This document shows positions 61,894 through 64,000 of a DNA stretch of 64,000 nucleotides, one piece after another. The stretch's first letter is position 1; each line of letters starts with the position of its first letter. Source of the stretch: Chromobotia macracanthus (Eukaryota; Chordata; Actinopteri; Cypriniformes; Botiidae); the NCBI GenBank assembly GCA_036877525.1, contig JAZGTH010000005.1, positions 10,518,001 through 10,582,000 on the forward strand, given 5' to 3'. The position numbers and the translations under genes are program-made. The notes below the pieces were generated by a model, which was not told where the DNA came from, did no database searches, and was given only the letters and a program-made list of their open reading frames with translations.

Positions 61894-64000
61894 TAAACAC
61901 ATTTCACTTGCTTCTCATCTAATATTGATCCTAAAGCATACTGGTAAGGTAATAATCACAAAATCACCCAGCACTGAGGGAGGTTCACTACTTTTACCAT
62001 TAAGGCAGAAGTCTTGTTTAGAGCAAGCGTGTTAGTTTACATGCATTAGGCAAATGCAACCAACATTTAGGGTAGTTTCACTATTGCTAAACAGGTGCAA
62101 TTGACCTATTTTTGGACATATGTCCATCCAGAGATACTTGACACAGACCACAGTTTGGTGAGTCAAATTAGGACCACAAACCACACTGCTAGCCTATACA
62201 CTTGTTTTAATAGAAATAGAACAAGCTTAAACTAATTGCAAGGCTTAAAGAGAAACATTTAACCAGTGTTTTTGTAATTTAAAATGTTTATAAACACATC
62301 CATTGCTTATGCAAGCCACATACACACTATTAAAATAGCTTTAGTAAACACAGCCAATTTGACAGATTATCTTATTTGAAGTCAAGAGTGTTTACGGACA
62401 TTATAAGGTTTAAAGCAAAGTGTACAAAGTTATATCGATAGTGATCATGCAAATCTGATGAGGGGCATGAAGCACAATAGAGCCAGTGATTGTGACGCAA
62501 AACTAAAGAGGAAGTGAGGTGCGGTTACATCGCTTTTAAAATAATAGCTTCTCCAAATGGGGAAGCCCAGATTAACTGAAGCCTAGCTATGTGCTCTGGA
62601 TGGAGCCTTTTATTATAAACCGATCTCTGACGTAAATCCAAATGCTAACCATTGTAACAATAATCGCACAACTGATCTCGAATCAATAATAAGAGGCCAT
62701 GTCCTTCACGTCCAGTTCTTAATACCATTCCAGAGGGGCGGCCTTTCCTTAGAGACCCCCATCAATGGAGGGCATTGACGGATTAAAACTGGGGGAGGAG
62801 TTTTCTGATTAAATCCCAAACTGCCTACAGATTTTCTGCATCCCTGGAGTCCTTTTTGACAGGCTTTGCGAGTAAGGAACATTAACTGCACCCTGGAAAC
62901 ATTGTAAAATCGTGTTAATTTTAAAAACAGAATACAACCAATGGATCTAGACAGCTCACCTAAGCACTTCACCAGCAAATGCGAATGCTCTGCCAAGCCT
63001 TATTTGTAAAATCTCTGCAGTAAAAGCTATATTATTGTAAGAATAAATGTAAATGCTATACAAGCAAAGGAAATGGGCCTTAATATAGAGGAAATGGTTT
63101 CATGCGTAGCTGTAATGGATTCTGAGTAATGCTTACCGATTGGGCTCATGGTTCTCATGATAGGCACTAAATAATCAGCTAGGACCGATAAATGCATGTA
63201 CAGAGCTTTTCCGCAGCATTTAGGGGTCATTTACACAGAATGTGTTCTTGCATTTAAAACAGTATGTTGGTGTTATGGCTGGTTTTAATCTGGCAACATG
63301 CTGTGTGTGATTGATTGTACAGGGAAGCATGCAAGACAGTGTTCTAGTAATGTACTTGTATGTGTTCCTCAAAAGTCAGTGAAGGATATTAAATATTCCA
63401 GTCTAGAATTGGAACACACTGGTAAGGTAAGGGGGGAGTTACAGGTAAGGGGGAGTTCTCATAATCTACAGACTCATGGGGGAAAAAAACTACTTCCACA
63501 ATTCCTGCAGAGATTTTCCAAATAAATTTGCTGACATGAAAGCATTGATAACCTTTCAGCGTGAATATTTAGGCAGTTTTCATTGCATCGATAAATAATG
63601 AATGAAGTCCCCTCTAGGTGGTGGCTTCTTTCATGAATTTTAGAGTGACAGGGCATCCACAACACAAAATCTTTGCTCTTCTTCCCCAGTTTCCTCTTGA
63701 CAAGTAGAGGTCACACTCAATTGTATTGTTTTGTCTTAGCATTCTCATCACAACAAGATACAAAAGATATACAAAAGATATAAACTTTAAACTTCCTAAA
63801 TATCTTTTGCCCAATCAAATACTTTTTAGAATAAAAAAGTCCCTTCCCTAATACAAAAATTACAGCTTTGTGGCTAGTCGTGTTTAAATAGGAAATGTCA
63901 ACACAGTAAATATAAAAGAGCTTATCACGCCATTCGATAGGGTCTATAATTAACATAGACTGAGCCAATGACGTTTATCTAAATCAACAGATAATGTCCA
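61894..64000. other. Unassigned intron sequence to window end
   Basis: No repeat recognised. 62700-62890 is a GC-richer single-copy block (AGGGGCGGCCTTTCC, GACGGATTAAAACTGG) that could be conserved. The expected upstream vav2 exon was not found here. Confidence 0.45.

Larger units (their letters stand above)
46667..64000 (-). other. Partial vav2 intron, 5' side of the exon (probably intron 1)
   Basis: In vav2 orientation everything at higher coordinates precedes the exon. I searched for the preceding VAV coding sequence (the CH-domain start ending in RPQMSQ) and did not recognise it, so I infer that the intron runs past the window end. It holds five or more inverted-repeat elements, four SINE-derived pieces and two fish repeats, listed separately. 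A very large first intron is known for mammalian VAV2; calling this intron 1 is inference from the exon content. Confidence 0.7.

Noticed and set aside
1..64000. A new multi-gene biological system
   Set aside because: The window is vertebrate intron and repeat DNA with one confirmed exon. No cluster of genes, operon or toxin/defence-type arrangement is present on either strand.

Overview
The window looks like intronic DNA from a bony fish, most likely a cyprinid (zebrafish/carp group). It is AT-rich, has long stretches with no coding signal, and carries several repeat families I recognise from cyprinid genomes: tRNA-headed SINEs, short non-autonomous DNA transposons and fold-back elements. 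There is no bacterial, phage or plasmid character. The many 60-146-codon open frames have no family resemblance, conserved neighbours or splice signals, and I treat almost all of them as chance.

The one secure coding feature is a single 117-nt exon on the minus strand at 46550-46666. It encodes 39 residues of a calponin-homology (CH) domain that match VAV-family guanine nucleotide exchange factors, closest to VAV2 from memory. A branch-point-like CTAAC, a pyrimidine tract, an AG acceptor and a GT donor frame it. I read the window as part of vav2: 46667-64000 lies in the intron upstream of this exon (5' side of the gene) and 1-46549 in the intron downstream. I could not find the exons on either side, so they probably lie outside the window, though I may have missed a short one.

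The rest is mobile-element debris. The most striking component is one family of roughly 200-350 bp elements with 11-bp terminal inverted repeats (CCCAGCTAACA/TGTTAGCTGGG). There are 15 copies plus one fragment, about one per 4 kb, in both orientations. Three same-orientation copies lie within about 2 kb around the exon. Other elements are five tRNA-derived SINE copies (four SINE-derived pieces cluster at 48.2-49.8 kb), two hAT-like elements (8808-9092 and 16530-16909), a long fold-back element (17505-18180), a 200-bp inverted-repeat element (33801-34000), two copies of a CCCAAAAAT...TTCTGTCAT inverted-repeat element (50525-50796 and a 3'-truncated one at 56303), and decayed pieces of other families. 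Simple repeats include (CT)n, (GT)n, (GA)n, (AT)n and a 300-bp polypurine tract.

Several single-copy, GC-richer or homeodomain-site-rich stretches (about 21.5, 33.6, 35.7-36.0, 43.6-43.9, 58.9-59.2 and 62.7 kb) could be conserved non-coding elements, but only alignment to other fish could show that. I found no evidence for a new multi-gene system. The most original observation is the density, structure and placement of the CCCAGCTAACA family.
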